A stretch of DNA of 64,000 nucleotides from Tachypleus tridentatus (Eukaryota > Arthropoda > Merostomata > Xiphosura > Limulidae): assembly GCF_004210375.1 (NCBI RefSeq), contig NC_134837.1, positions 168,495,310 to 168,559,309 on the forward strand. Reading direction: 5' to 3'. Position numbers and translations under genes: made by a program. Positions 1 through 11,333 of this stretch are shown here, piece by piece (position 1 is the stretch's first letter; each line of letters opens with the position of its first letter). Under the pieces are notes generated by a model. That model saw only the letters and a program-made list of their open reading frames with translations, was not told the DNA's origin and searched no databases.

Positions 1-150
1 TTAATGTTTGCCTATAACATATAGACGTAATTTAACATTGCCATTAAAACTAATACAAAGAATTGAGTATCTTATAATGAAACGATTTTCAATGAGCAGA
101 TAAAGGAGTCATGTGACGCCAAGAGCCGATATAAAATCTTAGTGATCGAG

Positions 151-1366
151 ATATGTCGTTTTATACGAAATGACCGATTGTGTAAGTAAAAATTTAAACG
201 CCATATTTTTAACAAACACCAATTTTATTAATCAAAATATGCTCCATTTGTTACAGTGGTTTTCTACCAACAGGCTAAAATGAAAATGTCTCTTCTCTAA
301 AAAACTCCGTTATTTAAAAGACAATAAACTCTTCAAAGGTTTCGACAATAATATTCTGATTCCTAAATGGGATTTTTTTCCGGAAAAACAACTCCAAGTG
401 CCGGAAAAGGTAATAATCAGTTGGAGATGGGTCAGGCGAGCATGGTGGATGCTCCAAAATTTCATATTTGAATTCTCTCACATTTGAAATGGTAATTTGT
501 GAAGTACGAGGTCTGGCGTTATCTTGCAGCAGAATCAGTCCATGATGGTTCTTTGGTGGTTAATTTTCGATGCATTTCTTCAATTTGTTGGCATTGATAC
601 CATGCTGTATTTGTGTCGTCTGGTTGAGGAAAGCAGTAATGGATAAAATTCCCTCTGGAGACCACGATACTGTGACCATAACCTATCTTAGATGCAAAGG
701 CTGTTTCAGCACGTGTCTTGGAGATTTACTTGCATCTAACCAATGTCCTGATCTCTTACAATTGTTGTACAGGATCCACTTCTCGTGGTAATGATTCTCT
801 TTAAAATGATTCGTTCTTGTTCCTAAATAGTTTCTGCTCTTTCGTCGATTTGTGCTGTACCCACTTATCCAAATTTGTTAACCTTTCCTATTGCACCCAA
901 GTGACGAGAAACAGTTGCACTGAAAACTTTTAAGTCTGCTGCAAGTTCCCGAACTGTCACTGATGGGTTAGTTTCGACAATAGCTCTTAATCTTTCTTCA
1001 TTCACAACAGATTGAGGCTTTCCTCGAGGCTCATATCACAAGAACAAAATTTCTGAAATCAACACAGAATAATCCATTGAAAAGTAGTCCCTTGTCCTTG
1101 TTTTTAGCGCCTCGACTGCATTTTTTTCGCCTAATTTGAAGTCATACAAAAACAGTAGTCTTAATTCCTTTGAAAACATCATCTTGTATTGGGTTCCAAA
1201 GAAACACAAAACAATTATGATACAACTTGGCATGACAAGCATGTGAGAAGTACGGCACGTTCGTCCATACTGAATAGCATACAGTCAAATTACTGTATCC
1301 AACTTATCCTAATCGCAGTCACTCTTCAACTAAGCGAAGTTGGCCATTTCATATAAAACGACCTAA
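151..1366 (-). mobile_element. mariner (DD34D) DNA transposon, inactive
   Basis: A mariner-size element read on the minus strand. The right terminus (about 1340-1366, reverse complement beginning TTAGGTCGTTTTATATGAAA) matches the left terminus (151-178, ATATGTCGTTTTATACGAAA) with a few differences. The TA target dinucleotide survives at 1367-1368 but is not intact on the left. The decayed transposase lies between the termini. Mariners move by cut-and-paste catalysed by their own transposase, and this copy cannot make a working one. Confidence 0.85.
314..1185 (-). pseudogene. mariner transposase pseudogene (DD34D)
   Basis: Broken transposase on the minus strand. The N-terminal part has the mariner-like LYDFKLGEKNAVEALKT (about 1100-1180) and, after a gap, EPRGKPQSVVNEERLRAIVE (about 970-1030). 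A helix-turn-helix part, ATVSRHLGAIGKV, follows near 880-930. In the catalytic domain LLQDNARPR carries the second aspartate (codon 521-523), and SPTDYYLFRHL carries the third (416-418), exactly 34 residues later. DD34D is the mariner signature. Frames shift several times, and stop codons occur, for example just after GKVNKFG. The nearest recognised relatives are Hsmar1-type (SETMAR-like) mariners, judged from family motifs only. The shared-frame tail ends at the TAA complement at 314-316. Confidence 0.85.
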
Positions 1367-3040
1367 TAGCTTGGTATTATGTAGATAGTGTTATGCCGCT
1401 TTTAGGAACAGTATCTAACATAAAACATATAAGACTATAAAAATGTGTTCAGTTAGAAAATGTACAGTTTTCAAAATGAAATAACCATTGTACTTAATGG
1501 CATTGTAAAATAAGTGTCTATGGATCAACATGGCCGCCATGCCTATCCTGAAGGAGAGTTGCAACAAGGCGCATACCTCAGGCGTGGTAAGCAAAGTGTA
1601 GCGTTTTGTAACAGGTGAAAATCGACGAACACAAATATCAGTGTCGAAACCTTCCAGTGTGACCCACACAACAGTATACGACATAATGGAGAAGGAATTG
1701 CGTCGGAAAAAACAAGACAAGCCGCGTCTACACATGTTATTTCTACGATATATAGTTTAACCGTCACTAACATCTAGCAGCTGGAGAATGAAATGCGTAT
1801 TCATGTTATTCCATATGAAGATATATTGTTAAAGTTCCCAGATGCAACACCTATACGTGTGCGACTGCATTTTTGAAACGGGTGATGAAAACCGTTATTT
1901 TCTTACTACATGGATTACAGATTACATGTAGGAAGCCATGTTATACTTTGGACATAATAGCTTTATCTCGGTCATTAAATAGAGCATGACTAAATGTTGC
2001 GACATTGACTGTAACAATACAATGAGGCTTCAAAATAATTTTAATATAACGTACTTATCCTTTATATGTGCACAGCATTAATGTTTATATCAAATAGTGA
2101 AATTTGGGAGTCATGGTTATACAATGTATTATAATCGATCCGAATCAGTCATCAAAATATAGCTTTTTTATATTAAAATATATTAACCTTAGGAGTTTAG
2201 AAGTATGAATAATAATTCTAATATTTATATACCTTCAGTAACTAATTTTGTGAAATATAGATATTATTTATATACCTTCAGTAAGTAATTTTTAATAATT
2301 GCTAATACAAATTAATGTTTTTCTCTTTCTCATACAAAAGCGAAAATTATTTTTAAATACTGGTTGCAACCATATCCAAATATATCATAACTACTTTTAT
2401 CCGCATATGAATAAAACAAGTTGTTACACAGTATACAACTTTGTACATATTGAGAGTAAAGCCTTTTTAAGAGAACCCAACTTTAAGAGAAATATATATG
2501 TAATGGTACCAATAGGTTGATAATATAGTATTTGAAAACACTCAACACAATCACAAATGCTTAAATGTAACAAACTGGCACTTATATTTATAGTATATTG
2601 CAAATAAAATTATCTTTACGATATATTTTCAGTGCCTATATAGAGATATATGGAAAAGGCACTGTATATGAGCTTTGTACAATGTTCTCTATGAATGCAG
2701 GCATGTTTAAAGGCCTATGATATGTAAATCTTATTGTACCTTCAAAAACGTTTGGTTGCGGCTGCTTTGTTTGGTATATAACTCCTTATCACAGGAATTT
2801 TTATCATAAGCTGAAGCTTTCTAGAATGACAAGAGTTGTGTTCTGCATGAATATGATTTTTTGGATAAGTATATGAGAAATTTGACTGTAATTGTGTTGA
2901 GTTAACTGTAAAACAGTATTTGTTTGGGGAATTATTGTGTGTTTTGCACTCTATTAATTGGGAGTTGTAGAACTATTTACTCATTTGAAGGATAATTCGT
3001 TTCCAGCAAGTTAACGACTTAGGTCACAACTCCTATAAGT
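1367..3040. other. AT-rich spacer with no recognised gene
   Basis: No gene or classified repeat was recognised. The short frames here do not resemble known proteins. One small direct repeat is visible: TTATATACCTTCAGTAACTA near 2225 recurs near 2268 with one change. Confidence 0.5.
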
Positions 3041-3349
3041 TAACATAACATAATGTTTAGGAACAACAAGGACCTGTTGTTCTATCTCGGTTCCCTCATC
3101 CTCTAAGCCAAACTGAAACTGTTAAATAAAAAGCAAAACTTAAATCCAGGCCTTATCTTCCATATATCAGTTATGTTTCATTTAAAACGCACTCAAAGTT
3201 ACTGCCTCCACATCCAAAGGCTATAGGCCAACCACTTTATTTAAAAAATAAAATTGCCTTAGATGAAGACGGCGTCTACCTTGCTTAAGTCTAAATTTGT
3301 GTCTCCTATTTCAATAATTCTCACTCTTAAGTAGGAAAAATGTTTATGC

Positions 3350-3605
3350 ATCGATATTGTAATTTCCTTTTATAATCTTAAACATTTCAATCACATCCAT
3401 TCTAACTTCTCTTTTTTCAAGAGAAAACAAATTTAATGATCTTAATCTCTCCTCATACGACAACCCCTCTATCACAGGTATCATTTTAATAACCCCCCTC
3501 TGAATCCCTTCAACAATTCAATGTCTCTTCTTGAGTTAGTGAACACTCCAAATATGGCCTAACTAGTGACCTATATAATGAAATTATAATCTCTGTAGAC
3601 TTGTA
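3350..3605 (-). pseudogene. LINE reverse transcriptase C-terminus remnant
   Basis: YRSLVRPYLE (near 3570), then after a frameshift EGLSYEERLRSLNLFSLEKR and VIEMFKIIKG (about 3370-3480). This is the standard C-terminal end of CR1/L2-type ORF2, where R-x-L-V-R-P-x-L-E precedes LSYEERLR and a FK-I-KG motif. The catalytic palm with the F/YADD box is absent, removed by the internal deletion. The fragment belongs with the endonuclease remnant upstream on the same strand. Confidence 0.8.
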
Positions 3606-3659
3606 TTTCATATGTATGTAAATACAACCTAATATCTTAAAAAAAAAAGGAAATATTAA

Positions 3660-4660
3660 TCTCACTATAAAATTCTTCACTAATTTCACCAGTTTAATCT
3701 GGTGATCTGTTACAGGTTCCTGCTAAGAGCTTTTGTTCTCTATATACACTAACGGAAACCCAAAATGGATTCATTTCCTTGCTATTATCCCTAATATTCT
3801 CAACTTCAACCGGATGTAGCATGCACTTTATATAAAGAGCCAGTCCTCCCCCTCTCTTTACTTTATAATCTATAACCATCTATTTCAAAGAAGTTTCTAT
3901 CGGCAAAATAATTTACATTTGACTATGTTTCACTTATTCCCATTATATGAAAATCTTCTGTTCCTACCAGTGCGCTAAAGTCATCTATTTTATTTCTTAT
4001 ACTTTCGACAATACAGTAGCAACAATTAAGTGTATTTTTATAACTACCATACTGATTTCCCATGATAAACTTTCCTCTACATCTCAATTTTGTTTCATTA
4101 AGTTTATCTTTGCTCTCACCGCTATCTAGTCCGAGTTTAAAAGCTAAGTTAATAGTCCTAGCAAACATGTCAGACTCTCTCCCACGTAAGTGTAAACCAT
4201 CCATACCAAAATGTTTCATCCTCCCACTGAACTGCTCTCATAAGTCCATTCAGTTAATCTGCTTATCCTTACATACTAATTTCAGCCTAGCTTTTAGCCC
4301 TGGTGATCTACTTAGAATTTCATCTCTACAATAAATTATTGACAATATCCCTGACAATTAATTTATGGCCTTTATCTTTAAATACTTTTACCAGCCCTGA
4401 CCCTCTTTACTTATCCATTAGTTCCTTTAACTTACTCTTCCCTCTATCGTTAGCCCCTACGTACACAACAAAGACTGCATCGTTGCCAGTCCTCTTCATT
4501 ATATCTCTTACTCTGTCATTTATGTCTTCCACCTGCGCCCAAGGGTAGTATAATCAAATTATTTCTCTCTATTTACCCCACAGACTGTTCTATCCATATG
4601 TTGTATCAAACAATCACCTATAACTTTCACCTCTTTAAGTTCATAATCCAAATTTTTCTC
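3660..4660 (-). pseudogene. LINE esterase plus endonuclease remnant
   Basis: The esterase part keeps two of the usual SGNH blocks: YVGANDRGKSKLKELMDK (near 4400-4470, G-x-N-D block) and DGLHLRG (near 4190, D-x-x-H block). The nucleophile block reads GDCLIQ near 4640, so the usual GDS serine appears to be cysteine, either by decay or as a variant. The next open frame (4219 to 3923) continues into an APE endonuclease start, CCYCIVESIRNKIDDFSALV, and ends at GISET followed by a stop where family members have ETW. The frame resumes as RGGGLALYIKCMLHPVEVEN (about 3780-3860) and CNRSPD (about 3695). Esterase domains are known from ORF1 of CR1-type elements. Here esterase and endonuclease lie in one uninterrupted frame. 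Confidence 0.75.
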
Positions 4661-4735
4661 TATTCCTTTTACTTTTCCTCCCTCCAATAGTTCTTCATCT
4701 ACATAAGAAGCAAGGACTGAAATCAAGATAGGAAA

Positions 4736-5268
4736 GACTTAAATATTGGAAATACTCATACACAACACAAAGATTATCACCATGTTCAATGTGTTTAGGA
4801 CCAAATTAATTTAAAATGTTATGGAAAAACCTCTTAACTCTCATCAACTTTTGAGAATGACGAAATAGATTGTACCCTTATCAGAATATAATTGTGAACA
4901 TATATTACCTAACAGCAACATCTACTTCGGCCAAAGTATAGTAGGATCAAAACACAAAACAATTTTTATTTTTATTATTATTACATGTCTTGATATGCTT
5001 AACCAGAGAGAGTACTATAAAAACTAGTTACAAAAATAGAAACCTCAACTGATTACATAACATTTATTCATCAGTTGAGCATCTTATCTGTTATCGATAC
5101 TTTAAATGAATACCACCAAAACATACCATCTCGTGAGGTTCGGAATTAATTTTAAGTTAAAAAATTTACCAACAATGTTAAATAAGATTATAAAATAAAT
5201 AATAGTTTGTCAAAATGTTTTAGAGGATCGTTTCAAAAATGTATACAGCATTAAAAAATATATGAAAA
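4736..5268. other. AT-rich spacer with no recognised feature
   Basis: No gene, SINE or transposon signature could be recognised in this interval. Confidence 0.5.
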
Positions 5269-5277
5269 TTCAGATAT

Positions 5278-5408
5278 AAGTGTGTTTTTGTGTGTTTTTC
5301 TTATAGCAATGCCACATCGGGCTATCTGCTGAGCCCACCGAGGGGAATCAAACCCCTGATTTTAACGTTGTAAAGCCGTAGACTTACCGCTGTACTAGCG
5401 GGGGGGCC
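5278..5408 (-). repeat. SINE-C copy with target-site duplication
   Basis: tRNA-like head on the minus strand (end GGCCCCCCGCTAGTACAGCG, box-B-like GGTTTGATTCCCC) and a GTGTGTTTTT tail. Flanked by TTCAGATAT at 5269-5277 and 5409-5417. Confidence 0.9.
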
Positions 5409-5619
5409 TTCAGATATGAAAGATATACTGCAGTCACAAATAATGAAACATTGCAACTAAATGGTTAATTTGTAGTTAGTTAAATGTATCACTATAAAAT
5501 AAAAAAGAAGCAGCTAATACTATTTTGTATTGCTTGAAACAATACGTTCAACAATATATCACTATAAGATATTGTTTCAAAGCTCTTATATTACACCCAA
5601 CATTTCAACCAAGTTTACT

Positions 5620-6240
5620 GACTGAATTAATCTTTTCAGTTTCTATATAAACCAAGTAATATTAATGATATTCATATGTGGACTTTGTGAATGTCAGACA
5701 ATGTTTCTGAGTATGTGTTTTTTCTACTATATAAGCTCAATACTTTTGCTGCATGCTTTGAATCTTTGTCTTGGTGAAAGATGAATCCTTACTAAACCAA
5801 ACATGTTCCAGATTAAAAGACATGGCGAATAACAATCTGCTTGTAGCCCTTAACAGTCAGGTTTGCTCTAAAATAAATATCCAACACCATTGCTCGAGAT
5901 GTAGCATGTAACACCTATCAGTCCCCTGGTATCCTTCACAGCTCATGTTGTATACTTATCATAATATCGTTCTTCTTCTTTCCACCCAACTGTCTTCAGT
6001 TCTTGCCAAAATATTTTACTTAGATTCACTTGTAAATATCACTCTCTTCTGCACTGGCCTCTCTATAATATTATTTTTTGTCCATTCCAGGGTTTTGGTT
6101 AGGTTTTCTCTTCTAAAAAGTGGTTGTTTAGCAGCTATTTATCAGTCTAGGTCACATTTTGCTGAAGTGTATTTTACTGTTCTAGAGGTAAAATTCATAC
6201 ATGTACTCACAGCTAAAGTATTCTATAAAAGGCATACCTT
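5620..6240 (-). pseudogene. Tc1-like transposase pseudogene
   Basis: Heavily decayed Tc1/mariner-superfamily transposase on the minus strand, recognised from the usual order of motifs. IAAKQPLFRRENLTKTLEWT (about 6075-6135) matches the AKKPLL-R-N--KRL-WAK region. VIFTSESK (about 6030) matches the (W/F)TDES block, with the first catalytic aspartate apparently replaced. WVERRRT follows. FIFHQDKDSKHAAKVL (about 5745-5790) matches FQ-DNDPKH-S and keeps the second catalytic aspartate (codon 5768-5770). The third catalytic block was not found. Several stops and shifts are present, and no terminal inverted repeats were identified. A diverged fragment of another DDE element is possible but less likely. 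Confidence 0.6.
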
Positions 6241-6244
6241 TTGA

Positions 6245-7160
6245 ATTATTTAACATAATACATAAAGAGTTAGGGCTTTTTTCTTCAACTCCTTCTGTTA
6301 CAAAGAGGGCTACCCTCAGGATGTCCATACAATTCCTATCGAAGTTTGAAATTTATCCATAATATGCCGAGTGAAATAACGTTCACTAGTCAGAATTTTT
6401 ATTTCTACATAGCACTTTTTTTCCAGAAGCCATGAATAAATTCAATACAATACTGTTTGGAATAGTACCATGCCTCTACTTTTAGAAACATCATGTTTTT
6501 TATATCCTGTTTCAGTGAAGGTGCAATCAGTAATAGTCAGTTTGTAACATAAAAAAACCATCACTCGGATATATTACAAATGTAGTATCGTATTTAAACC
6601 GGGTCTGCTAAATACATATGTGTTTTGAACATTTAAAATATTGCCACTGAAACAGTTTAGCTTCGTGTAATTGGTTGAATATCAGATAACAATATTAACC
6701 ATCATTTTTATACAAAGGAAAGAAAATAATCCCTGCATCACAAACAACTTATTCTCTGTTGAAACTATGAGACAACAGATGTAGTTTTAATATATTTTAT
6801 TCAGAATTACATTGTTAATTTAATTAGTTTTTTTTTAATTGTCGTAATAAATTATTGGTTTGCCAAGATAAAAATTTGAAAATGCAGACTGTAAAGGTAA
6901 TCGAAAAAGGTGTGTAAAATATTATATGCTCAACAACAGAAATATGTAATTAACACACGACCTTATGGTCTTATTTCAGACTGGCCAGTGAGAGAACAGT
7001 CGTGTGATAATATTGAATATAGTGAATGGAATTTAAGAATCTAAAAACAGTTTATTTAGAACGTTGATGATTAGGAGAGAAGTGGTGCAGAAGACGTAAA
7101 TTATCACATAAAACCTAGAATTACAGCCGTGAGCAACCGGTGCTAAACTCATTAATTAAA
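6245..7160. other. AT-rich spacer with no recognised gene
   Basis: Possibly includes the decayed N-terminal half of the neighbouring Tc1-like element (6245-6560), but no motif was clear enough to call. Nothing recognised from 6560 to 7160. Confidence 0.4.
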
Positions 7161-7211
7161 CATTGGAGTTCTTCGAGAGTTCTTTATGACGAGAAACCCA
7201 CTTGAAATAAA

Positions 7212-7343
7212 AATGTGTCTCAGAACGGCTGGTATGGGTATTAACACTTTTATTGATAAGGAGAGAACAACGAAGGTCGAAACGTTGTTCTCTGCTTATC
7301 AATAAAAATGTTAATATTCATACCAGCCGTTCTGAGACACATT
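7212..7343. repeat. near-perfect palindrome, 61-bp arms
   Basis: Left arm 7212-7272, loop AAGGTCGAAA (7273-7282), right arm 7283-7343. The arms carry CATACCAGCCGTTCTGAGAC and its complement. A related single-arm sequence (ACCCATACCAGCCATTCTGA) lies at 38584-38640, so the arm is part of a dispersed repeat present here in inverted orientation. It could fold as a long hairpin. Confidence 0.85.
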
Positions 7344-7740
7344 CTTCAAGAGTTGTATGACACATTGTTCCTTGACACCATATGAGGACTTATGTCTTAA
7401 GAAAGCTGACCCATAGAATATCCTTTGTAAAAGGTGACCATTGTAACTTTGTCTACGGGAAACTGTTCGCAGAAAATTCATTAGTGAATGAAAGTGATTG
7501 TGAGAACTGTCATTTTCAAGCCCAACCTGGATTAAGTCGCCAACTTTATTATGTATACAGATATAGTACTCATGAATAGTATCTGATAGAGTAAGAGAAT
7601 TACCTAAGAATGGAAAGTTATATGAAGCTTCATTATTCCAAGGAGCTGTTAGGTAATCCATAACCGCAGTTTCATTATTTGGCGAGTTGTTTATTATTGT
7701 GTACATATTTGTAAAATATACTTAAATTGTGTTATACCTG

Positions 7741-8153
7741 TTCGTGTGTTTTTTTCTTGTAGCAAAGCTACATCGGGCTATCTGCTTTGTTCACTGAGGG
7801 AAATCGAATTCATGATGTAAGCTTTGAAAATGGCCTGGCATGGCCTAGCGCGTTAAGGCGTGCGCTTCGCAATCCGAAGGTGGCGGGTTCGCGCCCGAGT
7901 CGCGCCAAACATGCTCGCCCTCCCAGCCGTGGGGGTGTTATAATGTGACGGTCAATCCCACTATTCGTTGGTAAAAGAGTAGCCCAAGAGTTGGCGGTGG
8001 GTGGTGATGACTAGCTGCCTTCCCTCTAGTCTTACACTGCTAAATTAGGGACGGCTAGCACAGATAGCCCTCGAGTAGCTTTGTGCGAAATTCCAAAACA
8101 AACAAACAAGCTTTGAAAATTCGTAGACTTACCGCTGTACTAGCGGGAAACAT
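7741..8153 (-). repeat. SINE-C copy split by a SINE-A
   Basis: The tail half (CTACATCGGGCTATCTGC) lies at 7741-7831 and the tRNA-head half (CTTACCGCTGTACTAGCGGG) at 8121-8153. The SINE-A between them duplicated 13 bp of this older copy. Confidence 0.9.
7832..8107 (+). repeat. SINE-A copy (AAGCG/TAGCG head subfamily) with 13-bp TSD
   Basis: Full-length. Head GGCCTGGCATGGCCTAGCGC, box-B-like GGTTCGCGCCC, intact core and tail. Flanked by AAGCTTTGAAAAT at 7819-7831 and 8108-8120. Inserted into a SINE-C, so it is younger than that copy. Confidence 0.95.
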
Positions 8154-8485
8154 ATTTGTTCTTAATTACTAATAAGGTTTTGACGCAGCTAAAATCGTAG
8201 ATATAGTACTGAAGCCCATAACATATGTATTTTATAAACATTATTTTCACATTTTCCATAACTACTTCAAATACTGAGTATATTTGAATACTGTGTACAC
8301 AATCTTTTCGGTATTATTTAACTAACTAGCTAAAAATGAGCATGTGAGTTGAAGACCAAGACAGACATCTACTAGATTTACGGTATAACGTTTTTCAGTT
8401 ATGAGCTACTGAACTGAGTTCTCACCGCCATACTTCTTCATCTGGGTCTTATGAATGAAAACGAGACTGACCATTACTTATAATG

Positions 8486-8610
8486 TTTCTTTGTTTGGAA
8501 TTAAGTAAAAAGCTACACAATGAGCTATCTGCGCTCTGCCCACCACGGGTATTGAAACCTAATTTTTACTGGTGTGAGTTTGCAGACATATCGCTGTGCC
8601 ACAGGGAGGC
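8486..8610 (-). repeat. SINE-B copy with 11-bp TSD
   Basis: Tail GAATTAAG...AAGCTACACAATGAGC, then CCACCACGGGTATTGAAACC (box-B complement) and the head. Flanked by TACTTATAATG at 8475-8485 and 8611-8621. The open frame that crosses it (8483-8776) is an artefact. Confidence 0.95.
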
Positions 8611-9105
8611 TACTTATAATGCAACAATAACTAAAAGTACGGATTTTAACTTCTCGAGATTAGAACCATTCGTTCCGCAGACTGACACGTCAACTACCAG
8701 ACTAGTGTGGCCATCCGTGGCGAATTATTGTTGTATTTCTTGTGAAAAGTTTAAAAAAATCATGTTCGTTAATTAGAGCACGTATGAATAGGGATGTGCT
8801 TTAACTATAACAAACTGAATGAAGCCTCGTCATATGTATCTCGTATTTATGTATTAAAACTGTATGAAATAGATTATTCGCTTAACTGTCCAATATATAA
8901 TACAGAGATTGAGTTCATCATGCTAAAAGAAATTTAGAGTTTTACTATTTCTCTTCTGTCCATGTCGCCACATCTAATTATGCTCTATGAGACGATGGTG
9001 TATTATGACAGTATTCCTGAGCTTCTGTCATGTGTAAAATATACCTGTCGCTTTTCATGCCTTCTTGAACTATCTGATGCGTGAAACTGCAGATTCCCAG
9101 CACTC

Positions 9106-9385
9106 GGCTCGGCAAGGCCAGGTGGTTAAGGAACTCGACTCTTAATCTGAGGGTCGCGGGTTCGAATATTCGTCACATGAAACATGCTCGTCCTTTCAGC
9201 CGTGGGGGGCGTGATAATGTGACTATCAATCCTACTATTCGTTGGTAAAAGAGTAGTCCGAGAGTTGGCGGTGTGTGGTGATAACGAGTTTCCTTCCCTC
9301 TGGTCTTACACTGCTAAATTAGGGACGGCTAGTGCAAATAGCCCTTGAGTAGCTTTGCGCGAAATTCAAAACAAACCACACAAAA
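9106..9385 (+). repeat. SINE-A copy with 10-bp TSD
   Basis: Head with AGGCCAGGTGGTTAAGGAAC and box-B-like GGTTCGAATATT, then full core and tail. Flanked by CCCAGCACTC at 9096-9105 and 9386-9395. Confidence 0.95.
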
Positions 9386-9395
9386 CCCAGCACTC

Positions 9396-11050
9396 ACTTC
9401 AATAATTATAATCAGATCGCAAAGGAATTCGAAATCGTCGCATTCTGGAATTTGACAGGTAAAATTAAAATGAAATAGCTGCTTCCTAAATGAATGAAGT
9501 AGGGGTAGTATAACAACATTTAGCACATGACTTTGTCGCTGTTTAAAACGAGATCCTTCTTGATTATGTTGCATAATGTTATCTGCGACATATAGATGGC
9601 TTCTACCACTTATCTTTATGTTTATGAGTTCTTACTTGTCATAAGTTGCCGTGCTTTTCTTACCTTAGGTGGAGTGCGACTTACTGTATGTCTCTATCTG
9701 GTACTCCAACTTGATCTATATTTCTTTGTCTGAAAATGGCATTAAGTTTAAGAGATACTTATGCCTACGCCTTGGAAATTCTAAATTCCGGATTTGAACA
9801 CATCTTTATGATATGAATATATGAATTTTTGACACTAGTTACATACCCTTCTAAAAATTATCTATTTTTGTTGTCATCTCACTACCTATTTAATTTCAAA
9901 ATGTAGTTGTGATACTCACCTGTCACCGTGACTATATCGGCAGTGAATGTCACGTGACTTACTTCTTTTCAGTATAACATTCTGAACCATCTTGTATTTT
10001 ACAGATTAGGTATTTTTTTCAGTTATCTATTTTTTAAAAGTGAATGAACAAACGATAAATATAATACATACTTTACGTAATGTGCTCACAGAAATATTTT
10101 GTCGATTTTTCAACACACCTAGTCATGAATTTGTTTGCAATAAGCCTCGATCGTTAATCATTTAGATAGACTCTGGTCAATACATCTTAGTGATAACACA
10201 CGTAATGTGTTTCTGACGTCAGTATGGGATTGTTAGTAATCATGAGTGATGATTTGAAAGCAGTTTTCACGTAATTATTATGCCTACTCACGAAACTCAA
10301 CGAAAGCGATTCCTAAATGTGTGTGCAATTAGCATGGCGTGATAGATAAGTGCTAGAAAAAAATCGACAGTCATATTAAATTGAACATAAACATAGGCTT
10401 TTTATAAAACATACTTAATCTTAAGGCAGTTTTATGTTATTAAAAGTACCAATTCAGAGCTGCGTGAATGAGAAGGTGGCTGATATTGGCAAGGTAGCAA
10501 ATTAAATCTGTAACCTTGTTAGCAAATACTGACTTTCTCAAACACAAATTAAGATAATTGTGTGAGATAAAATGCTAAGAGGTGAATGGAAGTGACAGTA
10601 GATCAACGTTTCAAGCAGCATGTTAACATATGAAAATATACTGTCGCTTTTTATTTTCAATGGAGGGATCGTAAGCTGATGACCTTTGATTTATACAAAA
10701 TGTTAATCTATTATTTATCGTCGAGCGCTTTCTAATGTTCATATTAACTATTCGATTTACATTATTTAAATGTTCACATACAATCTATGTCTCAGATACA
10801 GTCGAGTTGGTCGCAGTTAATTTAAGCGTTACGTGAGAGACCACGTAAATTATGGACTAATATCTTTATAACCATCATCTGTTTATCTCCTGTTAATGTT
10901 TCACAAGTTCTAAAGCTTTAGGTCTACATTATTAAATACGCCATTAATTTTTATTACTGAGAACAGAAACCAGGCCGACTGCCTTTCAAACTACAGCTTG
11001 AAAGACTGCTTATTTGAGTAAATGACGTAACTTCTAATTTCTTTGACAGT
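9396..11050. other. AT-rich spacer with no recognised gene
   Basis: No protein motif, SINE or transposon signature recognised. Confidence 0.5.
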
Positions 11051-11063
11051 AAAACTTGTAAAA

Positions 11064-11333
11064 TGGCCCGGCATGGTCAGGTGGTTAAGAGAGTGTACTC
11101 GTAATCCGAGAGTCACTGGTTCGAATCCCCGTCACACCAAACATAATCGCCCTTTCAGCCGCGGGGGTATTATAATGTGATGGTCAATCCCACTATTCTA
11201 GGTAAAAGAGTAGTTCAAGAGTTGGCGGCTGATAGTGATGACTAGCTGCCTTTCCTCTAGTCTTACACTGCTAAATTAGGGACGGATAGCGCAAATATCC
11301 CTCGAGTAGCTATGCGCGAAATTCAAAACAAAC
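11064..11333 (+). repeat. SINE-A copy
   Basis: Head GGCCCGGCATGGTCAGGTGG and box-B-like GGTTCGAATCCCC. Flanks AAAACTTGTA (11051-11060) and AAAACCTGTA (11334-11343) look like a TSD with one mismatch. Confidence 0.93.

Larger units (their letters stand above)
3041..4735 (-). mobile_element. CR1/L2-like LINE, internally deleted
   Basis: Non-LTR retrotransposon remnant on the minus strand. Reading 5' to 3' it holds a GDSL/SGNH esterase-like segment (about 4640 to 4180), the N-terminal half of an APE-type endonuclease (about 4050 to 3660), then the last part of a reverse transcriptase ORF (about 3605 to 3350) and a 3' UTR. The UTR ends near 3041-3057 in short ATGTT-like repeats, as CR1/L2 elements tend to do. 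Most of the reverse transcriptase is missing between about 3660 and 3605. Stops and frameshifts throughout mean it is dead. Confidence 0.8.

Noticed and set aside
5945..6244. 99-codon plus-strand open frame as a membrane protein
   Set aside because: Its hydrophobic residues are the antisense of a decayed Tc1-like transposase on the minus strand.
7832..7905. Possible tRNA gene (A- and B-box-like sequences), as in every SINE-A head
   Set aside because: No seven-base acceptor pairing or full cloverleaf was apparent by eye, and the sequence is followed by the SINE core. These are SINE promoter heads, not tRNA genes.
8483..8776. 97-codon open frame
   Set aside because: The first half is a SINE-B on the opposite strand. 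The remainder has no recognised motif.
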